From: Mycobacterium alsense
GTDB taxonomy: Bacteria > Actinomycetota > Actinomycetes > Mycobacteriales > Mycobacteriaceae
Reading direction: 5' to 3'
NCBI RefSeq assembly: GCF_002086635.1
Contig: NZ_MVHD01000017.1
Span: 1 to 64,000 of the forward strand
Length of the DNA stretch: 64,000 bases
Under the pieces are notes generated by a model. The model was given only the letters and a program-made list of their open reading frames with translations. It did not search any database and was not told the DNA's origin. Positions 8,548 to 17,671 of this stretch are shown here, piece after piece; positions within the stretch are counted from its first letter, which is position 1, and every line of letters starts with the position of its first letter. A program made the position numbers and the translations under genes.

Positions 8548-9921
8548 ATGGCGCAGCGAATCGAGTCCGCGGGCAAGGAGATCTCCAATGCGCAACTGCT
8601 GCTGCGCGGGCTCGTCGTGGTGGCGGCGGCGACGCTGCTGACGATCGCGTTGATCGCCAAGTCCCAGGGCGCGTTCGGCAAAAGGTTCCAGGTGACGGTT
8701 CTGCTCAACGACGTCGGCGACGGGCTGCCCACCAAATCCGACGTGAAATTCCGCGGTGTCCTCGTTGGCGCCGTCGGCGGCGTCACCCCGGCCTCCGACG
8801 GCAGGCCGAACGTGGTGCAGGTCAAGCTCGAACCCCGCTACGCGGACGCCATTCCCGCGACGGTCACCGCTCGGGTCGTGCCCAGCAACGTGTTCGCCGT
8901 GTCCTCGATTCAGTTGATCGACAACGGCCCCGGGCCCCCGCTGCGTAGCGGCGGGAGGATCTTCGAGGACAAAAGCCTGGCGACCGTGCAGTTTCAGACG
9001 GCGTTGACCAAGCTGCGCGACATCGTGGCCGCGGCGAGCCGCCCGGCGGACAACCACACCCTGGGCATCCTCGCGGCCGTCGCCGAGGCGACCGACCGGC
9101 GCGGTGACTCGATCGCCGACGCCGGGGCCGGCGCCAACCGCATCGCACACGAACTGAACGCCGTCATGGCCCCTGACGACACGCAATCCACGCTGACCAC
9201 CCTGTCGACGCTGTCTCAGGCGCTGCAAGGCCTGCAGACCGCGGCGCCGGACCTGCTCGACAGCGTGCATCAGGCCGTGACGCCGATGCGCACGGTCGCC
9301 GAAAAACAACTGGGGCTCAACGGTTTCCTGTCGGCGGGGCTGACGACCTTCTCGACCCTGGGAACCGCGTTCGAGAACAACACCGACCGGATGATCGTGA
9401 TCACCACGCAGCTGTCCCCCGTGATCGGGGTGTTCGCCGATGGCGGAAATCAGTTCGCGGCCATAGGGACCCGGATGAAGAACGTCACCGATAAGTTCCT
9501 CGGCGAGGTCTGGAAACCCGAGACGCACCGGGCCGTCGGCAAGTTCATGGTGGTGTTCACGCCCAACCGCATGTACACCCGCCAGGATTGCCCCCGCTAC
9601 GGCCAGATGGAGGGTCCCAGTTGCCGGACCGCACCCGAGACCGCGGACCCCCCGGCCCTGCCGCAGGCGCTCGACCCGCGCAACTACCCGATGCCCCCGG
9701 AGCTGACCGGCGGCAACGTCGGCCCCGTCGGCAGCCCGCAGGAGCGCGAACAACTATCGAAAATCCTTGGGCCGGACACCAATCCCGCATCCGAACTGCT
9801 GATCGGCCCGCTCGCGCGCGGCACCACGGTACAGGTCCTTCCCGACCCGGCGCCCGCGCCCGACGCGCCACCGCCGCCCGCCGAGGCGGGCCCACCGGAC
9901 CCAGGACAGGGGCAGAGATGA
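8548..9921 (+). CDS. MCE-family protein, MceA position
   Basis: 457 aa, ATG just after the YrbE-B stop (GGTTGAGGATG). A single N-terminal membrane helix spans about residues 20-37, followed by the MCE/MlaD domain around residues 45-120 (KRFQVTVLLNDVGDGLPTKS, VKFRGVLVGAV). A long helical region and a Pro/Ala-rich C-terminal tail complete it. MceA-F are thought to form a hetero-hexameric tunnel carrying lipids across the periplasm to YrbE. This operon resembles mce1-mce4 in order, but which numbered mce it is cannot be assigned from the window. It overlaps mceB by 4 bp. Confidence 0.93.
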   Translation: MAQRIESAGKEISNAQLLLRGLVVVAAATLLTIALIAKSQGAFGKRFQVTVLLNDVGDGLPTKSDVKFRGVLVGAVGGVTPASDGRPNVVQVKLEPRYADAIPATVTARVVPSNVFAVSSIQLIDNGPGPPLRSGGRIFEDKSLATVQFQTALTKLRDIVAAASRPADNHTLGILAAVAEATDRRGDSIADAGAGANRIAHELNAVMAPDDTQSTLTTLSTLSQALQGLQTAAPDLLDSVHQAVTPMRTVAEKQLGLNGFLSAGLTTFSTLGTAFENNTDRMIVITTQLSPVIGVFADGGNQFAAIGTRMKNVTDKFLGEVWKPETHRAVGKFMVVFTPNRMYTRQDCPRYGQMEGPSCRTAPETADPPALPQALDPRNYPMPPELTGGNVGPVGSPQEREQLSKILGPDTNPASELLIGPLARGTTVQVLPDPAPAPDAPPPPAEAGPPDPGQGQR

Positions 9922-10958
9922 GGCGATACCGCAAACCGCTGATCGGCGTGTGCGCCTTCGTGGCCGTGTGCTTCGCGCTGACGTGGACGGTGTTCGTCAC
10001 GCTGCAACGCACCGTCAACGGCGCCACCACGTCGTACACCGCGTTGTTCACCGACGCGTCGGGCCTCAAAGCCGGTGACGAGGTGCGCATGGCGGGGGTG
10101 CGGGTGGGCCGGGTCGACTCGGTGAAACTCGATGGAACGCGGGCGCGCGTCGGCTTCCGGGTGCAGTCCAGCCAGGTGCTGTACGGAAATACCAAAGCCT
10201 CGATCGTCTACCAGAACATCATCGGCCAACGCTACGTGGGTTTGTCGCTGGGCGACTTCGGTGACCCGAAGACGTTGCGGGCGGGCGCGGAGATCCCCGT
10301 CGAGCACACCGAACCGTCATTCGACATCTCCCATCTGCTCAACGGCTTCGAGCCGCTGTTCACCTTGCTCGACCCGCAGCAGGTCGACAACGTCACGACC
10401 GCGATCGTGCGGGCCCTGCAGGGGGACACCGGATCGATCACCACCCTGATCGCCGAAACCACCCAACTGGCAGAGTCTTTCGAGGGCACCGATCAGATCC
10501 TCGACGCGGTGCTGGGCAACCTCGACACGGTGCTGCGCTCGATGGCCGCCAACCACGGCGACCTGGAAAGCACCATCACCCAGACCAGGGCGGTGTTCGC
10601 CGGGCTGGGGCAGCGCCGCGAGGAATTGGTCAATTCGCTCGACCAGGCCTCGATAGTCGCGAGCCGCATTGCGGGCGTCGTGGGCGACGTGCAACCGGAC
10701 CTCGACCAGTGGCTGCAACGCGAACCCGGGTTCGCCCAGCACTTCACCGAGAACAAGCAGGACTTCGCCTACCTGGGCTACAACATTCCGCTGCTGCTGA
10801 AGGGGATGGCGCGGTTCAGCCAGAACGGCTCCTACCTCGACGTCTACGCCTGCGACGCGCGAATCACCTTGTTCCCGAGGCTGACCAACCTCATTCCCTG
10901 GCTGGTCCGCCATCTCACCCCGGGCAACCGGATCATGCACAGCCCGATATGCCGATGA
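9918..10958 (+). CDS. MCE-family protein, MceB position
   Basis: 346 aa, ATGA overlap with mceA. An N-terminal hydrophobic anchor (GVCAFVAVCFALTWTVFVTL) precedes the MCE domain (LFTDASGLKAGDEVRMAGV, RVGRVDSVKLDG). The C-terminal part is helical and ends with a short conserved segment (YLDVYACDARITLFPRL) typical of MceB. No lipobox is present, so it should be anchored by its signal helix. It is part of the six-subunit Mce assembly. Confidence 0.92.
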   Translation: MRRYRKPLIGVCAFVAVCFALTWTVFVTLQRTVNGATTSYTALFTDASGLKAGDEVRMAGVRVGRVDSVKLDGTRARVGFRVQSSQVLYGNTKASIVYQNIIGQRYVGLSLGDFGDPKTLRAGAEIPVEHTEPSFDISHLLNGFEPLFTLLDPQQVDNVTTAIVRALQGDTGSITTLIAETTQLAESFEGTDQILDAVLGNLDTVLRSMAANHGDLESTITQTRAVFAGLGQRREELVNSLDQASIVASRIAGVVGDVQPDLDQWLQREPGFAQHFTENKQDFAYLGYNIPLLLKGMARFSQNGSYLDVYACDARITLFPRLTNLIPWLVRHLTPGNRIMHSPICR

Positions 10959-12004
10959 GGACGGATATGCAGACGATCACGCGCATTCTGCGCCGGCCGA
11001 TCGAGAACTACGGCAAGGCGCGGCTCGGCGCGGTGGCCATCACCGCCATCGTCGCCGTGCTGGCCGCGGCGCTCGGACTGTCGTCGCTCGGGATCGGAAA
11101 GACCTCCTACGAAGCGCAATTCGCGCAGGCGGCGGGGCTCAGTCGGGGGGATCTGGTGACCGTCGCGGGCGTTCACGTCGGCACCGTCACGGGGCTCGCG
11201 CTCGAGGGCGATCACGTCAAGGTGACGATGGACGTCGACAGCAACGTCCACCTCGGCCCGGGCACGCAGGCCTCGATCAAGTTGACCACCCTGCTCGGGT
11301 CCCACTACGTCGAATTGCGCCCCGGCGGCGTGGGGGACCTGCCGCAGCGCCGGATCGCGTTGTCCCACACCGAGGTTCCCTACGATCTGCAGCAGGCGCT
11401 GCAGGACGCGACCGCGACATTCGAGGCCGTCGACGCCGAGAAGATCGCCCAGTCCCTGACGACGCTCGCCGATCAGGTGCGGGGCGCCCCGGAGATTCTG
11501 CCGGAGGCGTTGCGCAACGTCGAGCGCCTGTCCTCGGTCATCGCCGAACGGCGTGACCAGGTCGGATCGCTGCTGACGAATGCCCAACAGGTGACGGGTC
11601 TGATCGGGCGCCAGCAGCAGAGCCTCGGAGTGCTGGTCAAGCAGGGCCACCTGCTGATGGGGGACCTCGCCGCGCGACGTCAGCTCATCGTCAGGCTGCT
11701 GGGCGCCACCACGAAGCTGGTCAGTCAATTGCGCCCCGTCCTCATCGGCGACAGGCATCAGATCGACCAGTTGATCGCCAACGTCAACGGCATGGTGCAG
11801 TCGCTGGGCAAGAACGACGCCCTGTTCCGCAACATCTTGCAGGTGATGCCGTTGCCGCTGCGCAACTTCACCAACGCCACGGGCAACGGCGACGAGTTCG
11901 ACTTCACCTCCACGGGCGGCGACCTGCTGGACGAGTTCATGTGCGGCATCAGCGCGCGGGCCCCGCAGTTCAACCTGCCCCAGTACTTCAAGGATTGCGA
12001 ATGA
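10955..12004 (+). CDS. MCE-family protein, MceC position
   Basis: 349 aa if the ATG overlapping the mceB stop is used (ATGA at 10955). An ATG 12 bases further on (10967) has a better AGGA spacing and would shorten it by four residues. A membrane helix follows (AVAITAIVAVLAAALGLSSL), then the MCE domain (AAGLSRGDLVTVAGVHVGTV, VHLGPGTQASIKLTTLLGSH). The C-terminus keeps two cysteines in a MCGISARAPQFNLPQYFKDC segment. It is coupled to mceD by a further 4-bp overlap. Confidence 0.92.
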   Translation: MRTDMQTITRILRRPIENYGKARLGAVAITAIVAVLAAALGLSSLGIGKTSYEAQFAQAAGLSRGDLVTVAGVHVGTVTGLALEGDHVKVTMDVDSNVHLGPGTQASIKLTTLLGSHYVELRPGGVGDLPQRRIALSHTEVPYDLQQALQDATATFEAVDAEKIAQSLTTLADQVRGAPEILPEALRNVERLSSVIAERRDQVGSLLTNAQQVTGLIGRQQQSLGVLVKQGHLLMGDLAARRQLIVRLLGATTKLVSQLRPVLIGDRHQIDQLIANVNGMVQSLGKNDALFRNILQVMPLPLRNFTNATGNGDEFDFTSTGGDLLDEFMCGISARAPQFNLPQYFKDCE

Positions 12005-13113
12005 CCAACCTCGCGCGCCTGCTGAAAGCCGCGACGATCGTCGGCCTGGCCGTGGCGGCGGCGGGCTGCTCGAGCGGTCCGATCGCGACGCTGGCCGATC
12101 GGGGGATGACGATCACGGCCCAATTCGACAACGCCAACGGGCTTTACAGCGGCAACGCCGTCGCGGTTTTGGGCATGCCGGTCGGGAAGGTCACCGGCAT
12201 CGATCCGAAGGGCGCCTACGTCGAGGTCAGCATGCACATCGACGGCGGGGTCAAGATTCCCGCGAACGCGCAGGCGGTCACGGTGTCCACGTCGATCCTG
12301 ACCGATCGGCACATCGAGTTCACCCCCGTGTACAAGGGCGGGCCGACGCTGGCCGACCACGACACGCTGAGCCTGGCGCGGACCAGGACCCCGGTCGAGT
12401 TCGACCGGGTGCTGGCGATGGCCGACAAGCTGTCGGTGCAGCTGCAGGGCGACGGAGCCGGACAGGGCCCCATCGCCGAGCTGCTGGATGCCGGCGCGGC
12501 GATGACGAGCGGGCGCGGCGCGACCATCAAGTCCGCCCTCGGCAAGCTCTCCGAAGCGCTGAAGCTGAGCCAGGAGCGCGGGGCGCCGACGAAGGATGCC
12601 ATCACCACCATCGTCAAGAGCCTGGACAGCCTGAGTCAGGCGGCGGTGGACAACGACAAGACCATCCGCGAACTGGGCACCGCCGTACGCCAAGTGAGCG
12701 ACGTGCTGGCCGACGAGCGTCTGGGTAGCGGTTCGACCGGCGCCAACATGAACCAGATACTCTCCGCGACAACCGATCTGCTGGACAAGAACCGCGACAA
12801 CCTCAGGTCGGCGGTTGCCAACACCGAAACGGTGACCAAGGCGATCGCGGACTACCGCCGGGAGGTCGCCGAGGTGCTCGACCTGGCGCCGCTGCTGCTG
12901 GACAACGTCTACAACATGATCGACTTCGGCAAGGGCGCCATCCGGTCACACCCGACGCTGGACAAGATCACTCTCAACGGCCAGCTGACGAAGGAGGTGT
13001 GCAACCTGATGGGGATGCGCCAACTGGGCTGCGCCACCGGCACGATCCAGGACTTCGGTCCCGATTTCGGCGTGACGAGCATGCTCCAGGGTCTGGCGGG
13101 ACTGAAACCGTGA
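12001..13113 (+). CDS. MCE-family lipoprotein, MceD position
   Basis: 370 aa. The N-terminus is a lipoprotein signal peptide with lipobox VAAAGC, the acylated Cys being residue 23. The MCE domain follows (MTITAQFDNANGLYSGNAVA, VLGMPVGKVTGIDPKG). In the well-known mycobacterial loci the fifth protein (MceE, for example LprK or LprN) is the lipoprotein. Here the fourth already has a convincing lipobox and the fifth has one too, which is unusual. The rest is helical, ending with the FGVTSMLQGLAGL segment. ATGA overlap with mceC and GTGA overlap with mceE. Confidence 0.9.
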   Translation: MTNLARLLKAATIVGLAVAAAGCSSGPIATLADRGMTITAQFDNANGLYSGNAVAVLGMPVGKVTGIDPKGAYVEVSMHIDGGVKIPANAQAVTVSTSILTDRHIEFTPVYKGGPTLADHDTLSLARTRTPVEFDRVLAMADKLSVQLQGDGAGQGPIAELLDAGAAMTSGRGATIKSALGKLSEALKLSQERGAPTKDAITTIVKSLDSLSQAAVDNDKTIRELGTAVRQVSDVLADERLGSGSTGANMNQILSATTDLLDKNRDNLRSAVANTETVTKAIADYRREVAEVLDLAPLLLDNVYNMIDFGKGAIRSHPTLDKITLNGQLTKEVCNLMGMRQLGCATGTIQDFGPDFGVTSMLQGLAGLKP

Positions 13114-14306
13114 GGGTGCCGAACCGGAAGCCGAATCGCGCCGCGCTCGCGGTCGTCGCCGCGGCGGCCACGACCTGCCTTGCCACCTCGTGTTCGGCCG
13201 GCCTGGACAGCCTGCCGCTGCCCGCGCCGACGGCCGGAACGGACACCTACCCGCTGACCGCGACGTTCGCCAACGCGCTCAACCTCCCCGCCAAGGCCAA
13301 GGTGCGGGTATCCGGCGCCGACGTCGGCGAAGTCGAATCCATGACCGCCGAGAACTACACCGCCGTGGTCACCATGCGCATCGATTCCGCGGTCCGCATC
13401 CCGGTGGGCACCACCGCCGAATTGCGTTCGGCCACACCGCTGGGCGACGTGTTCGTGTCCCTCAAACCGCCCGCCGTCGGCGCTCCCGGCGGTGCGGTGC
13501 TGCGGGCCGGCGACAGGATACCGCTGCAGTCCACCAAGTCGGCCGCGACCATCGAGGAGGTGCTGTCGACGTCGTCGCTGCTCGTCAACGGCGGCGCGGT
13601 GCGCAACCTGACCAAAATCGTCAACGGGCTGGGTGCGGCGCTGGGCGGCAAGGGCGAGAAACTCGGCAACCTGCTCGACGAGTCCAACCGGTTGCTCGGC
13701 AACCTGTCGGCGCGGTCGGTGGCGATCAAGAGGGCGCTGACCCAAACGGGGGATCTTGCGGGCACTCTGGCCGCCCAGCAACGCGCGATCGACGACGCGA
13801 TCGCCGCCGCCGGTCCCGCGATGGGCACCATCGCCGCCAACACGAACCACATCATCGACCTCATCGTGCAGGTCAACCGGATCACGTTGCAGCTGGTCAA
13901 GTTTCCGTCGGTGCGCGGCGTCCAATCGCGCAGCATGATGGCGGACCTCAATCGGCTGTCGGCCGAGTTGAACGACGCCGCCAACAACCCCGGGGCCTCG
14001 TTGCCGGCGCTCAACTCGATGTTGGGGCCGATGCTCAAGCTCACCAACGCCACCTCCGCACACGTCGACATCGACCTGCAGGACGTGGCGATCGGGGCGT
14101 TTGCCGATTTGCACCATCCGGCGGATCCCGGCAGCCGCGGACCCAACTGGACCGACTTCCGCAACTTCGTCGGCAGCCTCACCTACGAGCTGATCAAGCT
14201 GCGCGACAAGTTCTTGGGGCCACCCCAGCCGCCGCCAGGGACGCCACCGCCGCCGGACGCGCCGCCCGCCTTCGCGCCGGGCCCGCCCGAAGGGGGGCCG
14301 CCGTGA
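13110..14306 (+). CDS. MCE-family lipoprotein, MceE position
   Basis: 398 aa from GTG 13110 overlapping the mceD stop; a second in-frame GTG lies at 13116. The signal peptide ends in LATSC (Cys 28), a weaker lipobox consistent with the classic MceE lipoproteins. The MCE domain (TFANALNLPAKAKVRVSGAD, VGEVESMTAEN) follows. The last 30 residues are Pro-rich (PPQPPPGTPPPPDAPPAF), a low-complexity tail probably in the periplasm or cell wall. It is a subunit of the Mce lipid conduit. Confidence 0.9.
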   Translation: MRVPNRKPNRAALAVVAAAATTCLATSCSAGLDSLPLPAPTAGTDTYPLTATFANALNLPAKAKVRVSGADVGEVESMTAENYTAVVTMRIDSAVRIPVGTTAELRSATPLGDVFVSLKPPAVGAPGGAVLRAGDRIPLQSTKSAATIEEVLSTSSLLVNGGAVRNLTKIVNGLGAALGGKGEKLGNLLDESNRLLGNLSARSVAIKRALTQTGDLAGTLAAQQRAIDDAIAAAGPAMGTIAANTNHIIDLIVQVNRITLQLVKFPSVRGVQSRSMMADLNRLSAELNDAANNPGASLPALNSMLGPMLKLTNATSAHVDIDLQDVAIGAFADLHHPADPGSRGPNWTDFRNFVGSLTYELIKLRDKFLGPPQPPPGTPPPPDAPPAFAPGPPEGGPP

Positions 14307-15580
14307 ACGGCCCGATGATCGAGCGGGCCGCGCGGCGGATCGTCACCACCGTCGCCGCCGTGCGCGAAAGGCGGCTCTGGTTGTCCGCGGGCGCGCTGGG
14401 CGCCATCCTCGTGGTGGGCATCGCCTATCTTCTGTTCGGCACGCTGCGGGTGGATCCGACGGATTCCGTGAAACTCGTCCGGGTGCACCTCGCGCAGTCC
14501 GGGGGGCTGCTGCCCGGGCAAGACGTGACGCTGCGCGGTGTTTCGGTGGGCCGGGTGCGCTCGATCGAGCTCACCCGCGACGGGGTGGTCGCGGTGGCGG
14601 CGCTGAACTCCGACCACGCGATCCCCGTCGACAGCGACGTGCAGGTGTCGGCGCTGTCACCGGCCGGCGAGCAATACCTGAACTTCTATGCCGGCGCCAA
14701 TGCCGGCCCCTACTTGCGTGACGGGGCCGAAATCTCTAGCCGCCGAACGAAAACCCCGGTCACGCTGGGGACGCTGCTTTCGGACCTCGACGGCACGCTG
14801 GCGCAGATCGACCCCGCCAAACTGCACACGGTCATCACCGAACTGGGCGTCGGTCCCAACGGGCCGACCAAACTCCGGACGCTGCTCGACAGCGGCACGT
14901 TTTTGGCATCGACGCTGGACTCCGTGCTCCCGCAGACGGTCAGCCTCCTGCACAACAGCAAGGTCGTCCTCGCGACCGCCCGCGATATCAGCCCCGGGCT
15001 GCAACACACCTCGAACAACATGTCGGCGATCCTCGGCGGGGCGCAGAAGATGGACCGGGGCTATCGCACCCTGCTCGATCGAGCCCCGGCCACCCTGCAC
15101 GGCCTGGACAACCTGGTCGACGACAACTCGCCCACCATGGTGCAACTGCTGGGCGACCTGGCGACCGTCTCCCAGCTCACCTATCTGCGCGTGCCCGCCC
15201 TGCAGGAGCTGTTCTTTCCGCTGAACCGCGCGGGATCGGCCCTCGACGCGGTGGGCGCCACGTTCCACGACGGGGGGGTGTGGGGCGCGGTGAGCCTCTA
15301 CCAGCGCTACTCCTGCGACTACAACCTCCCGCACCAGCCGCCCTCGGTGGCCGACTTCCCCGAGCCGTACCTGTACACCTACTGCCCCAACCCCGACCCC
15401 AGGTACCTGGTCCGCGGCGCCCGCAACGCGCCACGCCCGCCCGGCGACGACACCGCGGGGCCCCCGCCGGGAGCCAACCCGCTGCAGCGGACCGACCCGA
15501 CCCCCAAGGGGCCCTTCACGATCCCGACACCCTACGCCGGACCGGACTTCCCGATGCCGCCACCACCGAGCGGACCCTGA
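14303..15580 (+). CDS. MCE-family protein, MceF position
   Basis: 425 aa from GTG 14303 (GTGA overlap). A membrane anchor (LWLSAGALGAILVVGIAYLL) precedes the MCE domain (LAQSGGLLPGQDVTLRGVSV, SALSPAGEQYLNFYAGANAG). A Cys-containing segment (YQRYSCDYNLPHQPP and YTYCPNPDPRYLVRGARNAP) and a Pro-rich tail end the protein, as in other MceF proteins. It is the last mce subunit; a 22-bp gap leads to the Mce-associated protein. Confidence 0.92.
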   Translation: MNGPMIERAARRIVTTVAAVRERRLWLSAGALGAILVVGIAYLLFGTLRVDPTDSVKLVRVHLAQSGGLLPGQDVTLRGVSVGRVRSIELTRDGVVAVAALNSDHAIPVDSDVQVSALSPAGEQYLNFYAGANAGPYLRDGAEISSRRTKTPVTLGTLLSDLDGTLAQIDPAKLHTVITELGVGPNGPTKLRTLLDSGTFLASTLDSVLPQTVSLLHNSKVVLATARDISPGLQHTSNNMSAILGGAQKMDRGYRTLLDRAPATLHGLDNLVDDNSPTMVQLLGDLATVSQLTYLRVPALQELFFPLNRAGSALDAVGATFHDGGVWGAVSLYQRYSCDYNLPHQPPSVADFPEPYLYTYCPNPDPRYLVRGARNAPRPPGDDTAGPPPGANPLQRTDPTPKGPFTIPTPYAGPDFPMPPPPSGP

Positions 15581-15602
15581 CCGTCGAAAAGGAGAACGCG
15601 CC

Positions 15603-16277
15603 ATGACGAAACTCAACCGAGCCCTGCAACTGGTCGGCGAGGCCGACGCGGACGACAAGGCCGACGACCGCACCGACGGCGTTTCCGGTGACACCCCGGC
15701 CGAGGCCAAGCCCACCGGCGACGGCGACACCGCGGAGCCCAAAACCGAAGCCACATCCGACGATCCGACCGCGCGCGGACGGCGCTGGACCCGCCGCGCC
15801 GTGGTGCGGTGGCTCGCGGTGGCCGGCGTGGTCGTGGTGGTGGCGCTGTCGGCCACCGCCGCCGTGGTGCTGGGGTGGAAGCTGAAAACCCAACAGGCGG
15901 TTGCCGATGCCGGTCAACAAGCCCTCGTGGCGGCCCAGCAGTACGCCGTGGCCCTGACCAGTGTGGATTCCAGCAAGCTCGACGAAAACTTCGCCGCCGT
16001 CCTCAACGGTGCGACGGGCGAGTTCAAGGACATGTACAGCCAGTCAAGCGCCCAGTTGAAGCAACTCTTGCTCGACAACAAGGCCAACAGCCACGGTACG
16101 GTCGTCGCGGCGGGCATCAAGTCGGCCACCAAGGACAAGGTCGAGGTCATGCTGTTCGTCGACCAATCCGTCACCAACACGCTCAACCCCCAACCCCGAA
16201 TGGACCGCAGCCGGATCATCGTCACCATGGAACGGGTCAACGGGCGCTGGCTGGCCAGCAAGGTCGACCTACCCTGA
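15603..16277 (+). CDS. Mce-associated membrane protein (Mas/Mam-like)
   Basis: 224 aa, ATG after AAAAGGAGAACGCGCC. An acidic, disordered N-terminal 60 residues precede one membrane helix (about residues 66-91, LAVAGVVVVVALSATAAVVL) and an extracytoplasmic NTF2-like domain (QQYAVALTSVDSSKLDENFA, then VMLFVDQSVTN and VTMERVNGRWLASKVDLP). This layout is characteristic of Mas proteins that follow mce operons and are proposed to stabilise Mce complexes (OmamA/Mam group). Confidence 0.88.
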   Translation: MTKLNRALQLVGEADADDKADDRTDGVSGDTPAEAKPTGDGDTAEPKTEATSDDPTARGRRWTRRAVVRWLAVAGVVVVVALSATAAVVLGWKLKTQQAVADAGQQALVAAQQYAVALTSVDSSKLDENFAAVLNGATGEFKDMYSQSSAQLKQLLLDNKANSHGTVVAAGIKSATKDKVEVMLFVDQSVTNTLNPQPRMDRSRIIVTMERVNGRWLASKVDLP

Positions 16278-16288
16278 TCGGGAATGCC

Positions 16289-17020
16289 ATGGCACTGAGC
16301 ATGTTTCGTAGCGCCGCGTTCGCACCGGGTCTCGCCGCGATCCTGTTGCTGAGTTTCCCGCTCCTCGCGCGGGCGGACTCGGTCTCCAACGGCGTCGCCT
16401 ATGCGGTCGTGCCCGCCGAAGTCGCCGGCCCCAGCCCCAATGGGCTGGGGGACTGGACGGTGCAGTATCAGAAGCTCTCCGGGGGCGATCCGGCCGTCAC
16501 GGATCAGATCAACCACATCCTCGACGATGAGGCCAACGGCCAGGTCTGGTTGAACGCGGCAAGCGCGAGCAAGACGAAGAACTGGACCTTTCAGACCGAC
16601 GGCACCCTGCAGTTTCGGCCGCTGACGATTTCGGAGATCTTCGTGGGTCAATACGACGCCCCCGAGTTGCCGAACATGCCGTTCGACACGGTGGCGACCC
16701 GAGTGTTCGATGCCCGCAGCGGCGGTCAGATCGTGTGGGAAAACCTTTTTCGCGACAAGCGTGCGGGCCTGACGCGACTTTCGGACCTGACCAAGACCAT
16801 CCTGCCGGCTGCCTACCCGGCACCTCCGGGCGGGTGGGCGGAGTACGGCTACGCGATGGCGCCGCTGGAAATCAACTTCAAATACTGGATGCCGACCGCC
16901 AAAGGCATCGAATTGCACTTCCCCGACTATCAATTCGGGCGCGGGCTGAAGGTGATCACCATTCCGTGGGGACAGGTGAGCGACCTTTTCGCGCCGGAGT
17001 TCCTTCCGATCACGCAGTGA
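16289..17020 (+). CDS. Secreted DUF3298/RsiV-like protein (MPT64-like fold)
   Basis: 243 aa from ATG 16289. A Sec signal peptide (GLAAILLLSFPLLARADS, cleavage near ARA-DS) is followed by a mature domain with two blocks seen in the MPT64/DUF3298 family: the ATRVFDARSGGQIVWENLF region, and a C-terminal ELHFPDYQFGRGLKVITIPW resembling the conserved pY-x-G-x-ip end of DUF3298. It sits 11 bp after the Mas-like gene, so it probably belongs to the mce transcript. A role in the cell envelope or in lipid delivery is possible but unproved. Confidence 0.65.
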   Translation: MALSMFRSAAFAPGLAAILLLSFPLLARADSVSNGVAYAVVPAEVAGPSPNGLGDWTVQYQKLSGGDPAVTDQINHILDDEANGQVWLNAASASKTKNWTFQTDGTLQFRPLTISEIFVGQYDAPELPNMPFDTVATRVFDARSGGQIVWENLFRDKRAGLTRLSDLTKTILPAAYPAPPGGWAEYGYAMAPLEINFKYWMPTAKGIELHFPDYQFGRGLKVITIPWGQVSDLFAPEFLPITQ

Positions 17021-17032
17021 GGCGGCGCGCCG

Positions 17033-17470
17033 TCAGTCGAACGCTTCGTCGGGGCCGCCGGGGTTGCAGCCCGAATTGATCATGATGGTGTTGCTGACGA
17101 CCGGCCGCCACGGCTCGAGATTCCAGGTGCCGACCTTCGCCGGGTTGGTGAACGAGGCCAGTTGCCAATAGCACAGGAACTGATTGAGCATGGTCTGGGA
17201 GTCGGCCTCGGGCGCGTTTTCGAGCAGCTCGTTCCAGGCGTCGTAACTCTGTGCGCCGTTGGTGAACATCCCGGCGCCCGCCCACCCCCACGGCGTCGGG
17301 AAAATCCGCAACGTCGACCTGTCGCCCTGGCGCACCCACTGCACGTGGTCGATGTAGCGCGGGGCGTCGGGCGGGCGCGCGGGGGGATCGGCGCGGGCGG
17401 GCGCGGGCGCCAGCACCGCCGCCACCGCGGCGACCGATGCAACCGCGGTCAGCGGGCGACGGATGGTCAT
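17033..17470 (-). CDS. Secreted DUF2599-like protein
   Basis: 145 aa. A clear signal peptide (MTIRRPLTAVASVAAVAAVL, cleavage after ARA) is followed by a short domain with Trp-rich blocks (WGWAGAGMFTNGAQSYDAWN, MLNQFLCYWQLASF, CNPGGPDEAFD) that fit the DUF2599 family of actinobacterial secreted proteins. Two Cys residues may form a disulphide. Its ATG overlaps the ferredoxin stop by 4 bp, so it is read from the aldehyde dehydrogenase-ferredoxin transcript. It is convergent with the mce unit, leaving 12 bp between the stops. Function unknown. Confidence 0.7.
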   Translation of the reverse strand: MTIRRPLTAVASVAAVAAVLAPAPARADPPARPPDAPRYIDHVQWVRQGDRSTLRIFPTPWGWAGAGMFTNGAQSYDAWNELLENAPEADSQTMLNQFLCYWQLASFTNPAKVGTWNLEPWRPVVSNTIMINSGCNPGGPDEAFD

Positions 17471-17658
17471 TCGATGACGGCGATCGCCTGACGCGGACAC
17501 GCCGCCGCCCCCTCGCGCGCCGCCTCCTCCACGCCCGCCGCGACCGTGACCTCGTCGATGGTGCTGTAGCCGTCGTCGTCGACGTCGTAAACCGACGGCG
17601 CGACCGCGAAGCACCGGCCATGGCCTTCGCACCGCTGGTGGTCCACCACTACGCGCAT
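17467..17658 (-). CDS. Three-cysteine ferredoxin, probably [3Fe-4S]
   Basis: 63 aa. Cysteines at residues 10, 16 and 54 in the arrangement CEGHGRC...CPRQAI, with the usual second Cys replaced by His. That is the pattern of small [3Fe-4S] ferredoxins that pass electrons to mycobacterial P450s. ATG chosen because the family begins at MRVVVDHQRC; 13 bp separate it from the aldehyde dehydrogenase stop. No P450 is adjacent; the nearest are at 29, 60 and 63 kb, so its partner is unclear. Confidence 0.9.
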   Translation of the reverse strand: MRVVVDHQRCEGHGRCFAVAPSVYDVDDDGYSTIDEVTVAAGVEEAAREGAAACPRQAIAVIE

Positions 17659-17671
17659 CGGGGCGCCGTGC

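Noticed and set aside
13116-13118. Second GTG as the start of MceE
   Set aside because: Possible, but the GTG at 13110 overlaps the mceD stop in the same way as all other gene joints of this operon.
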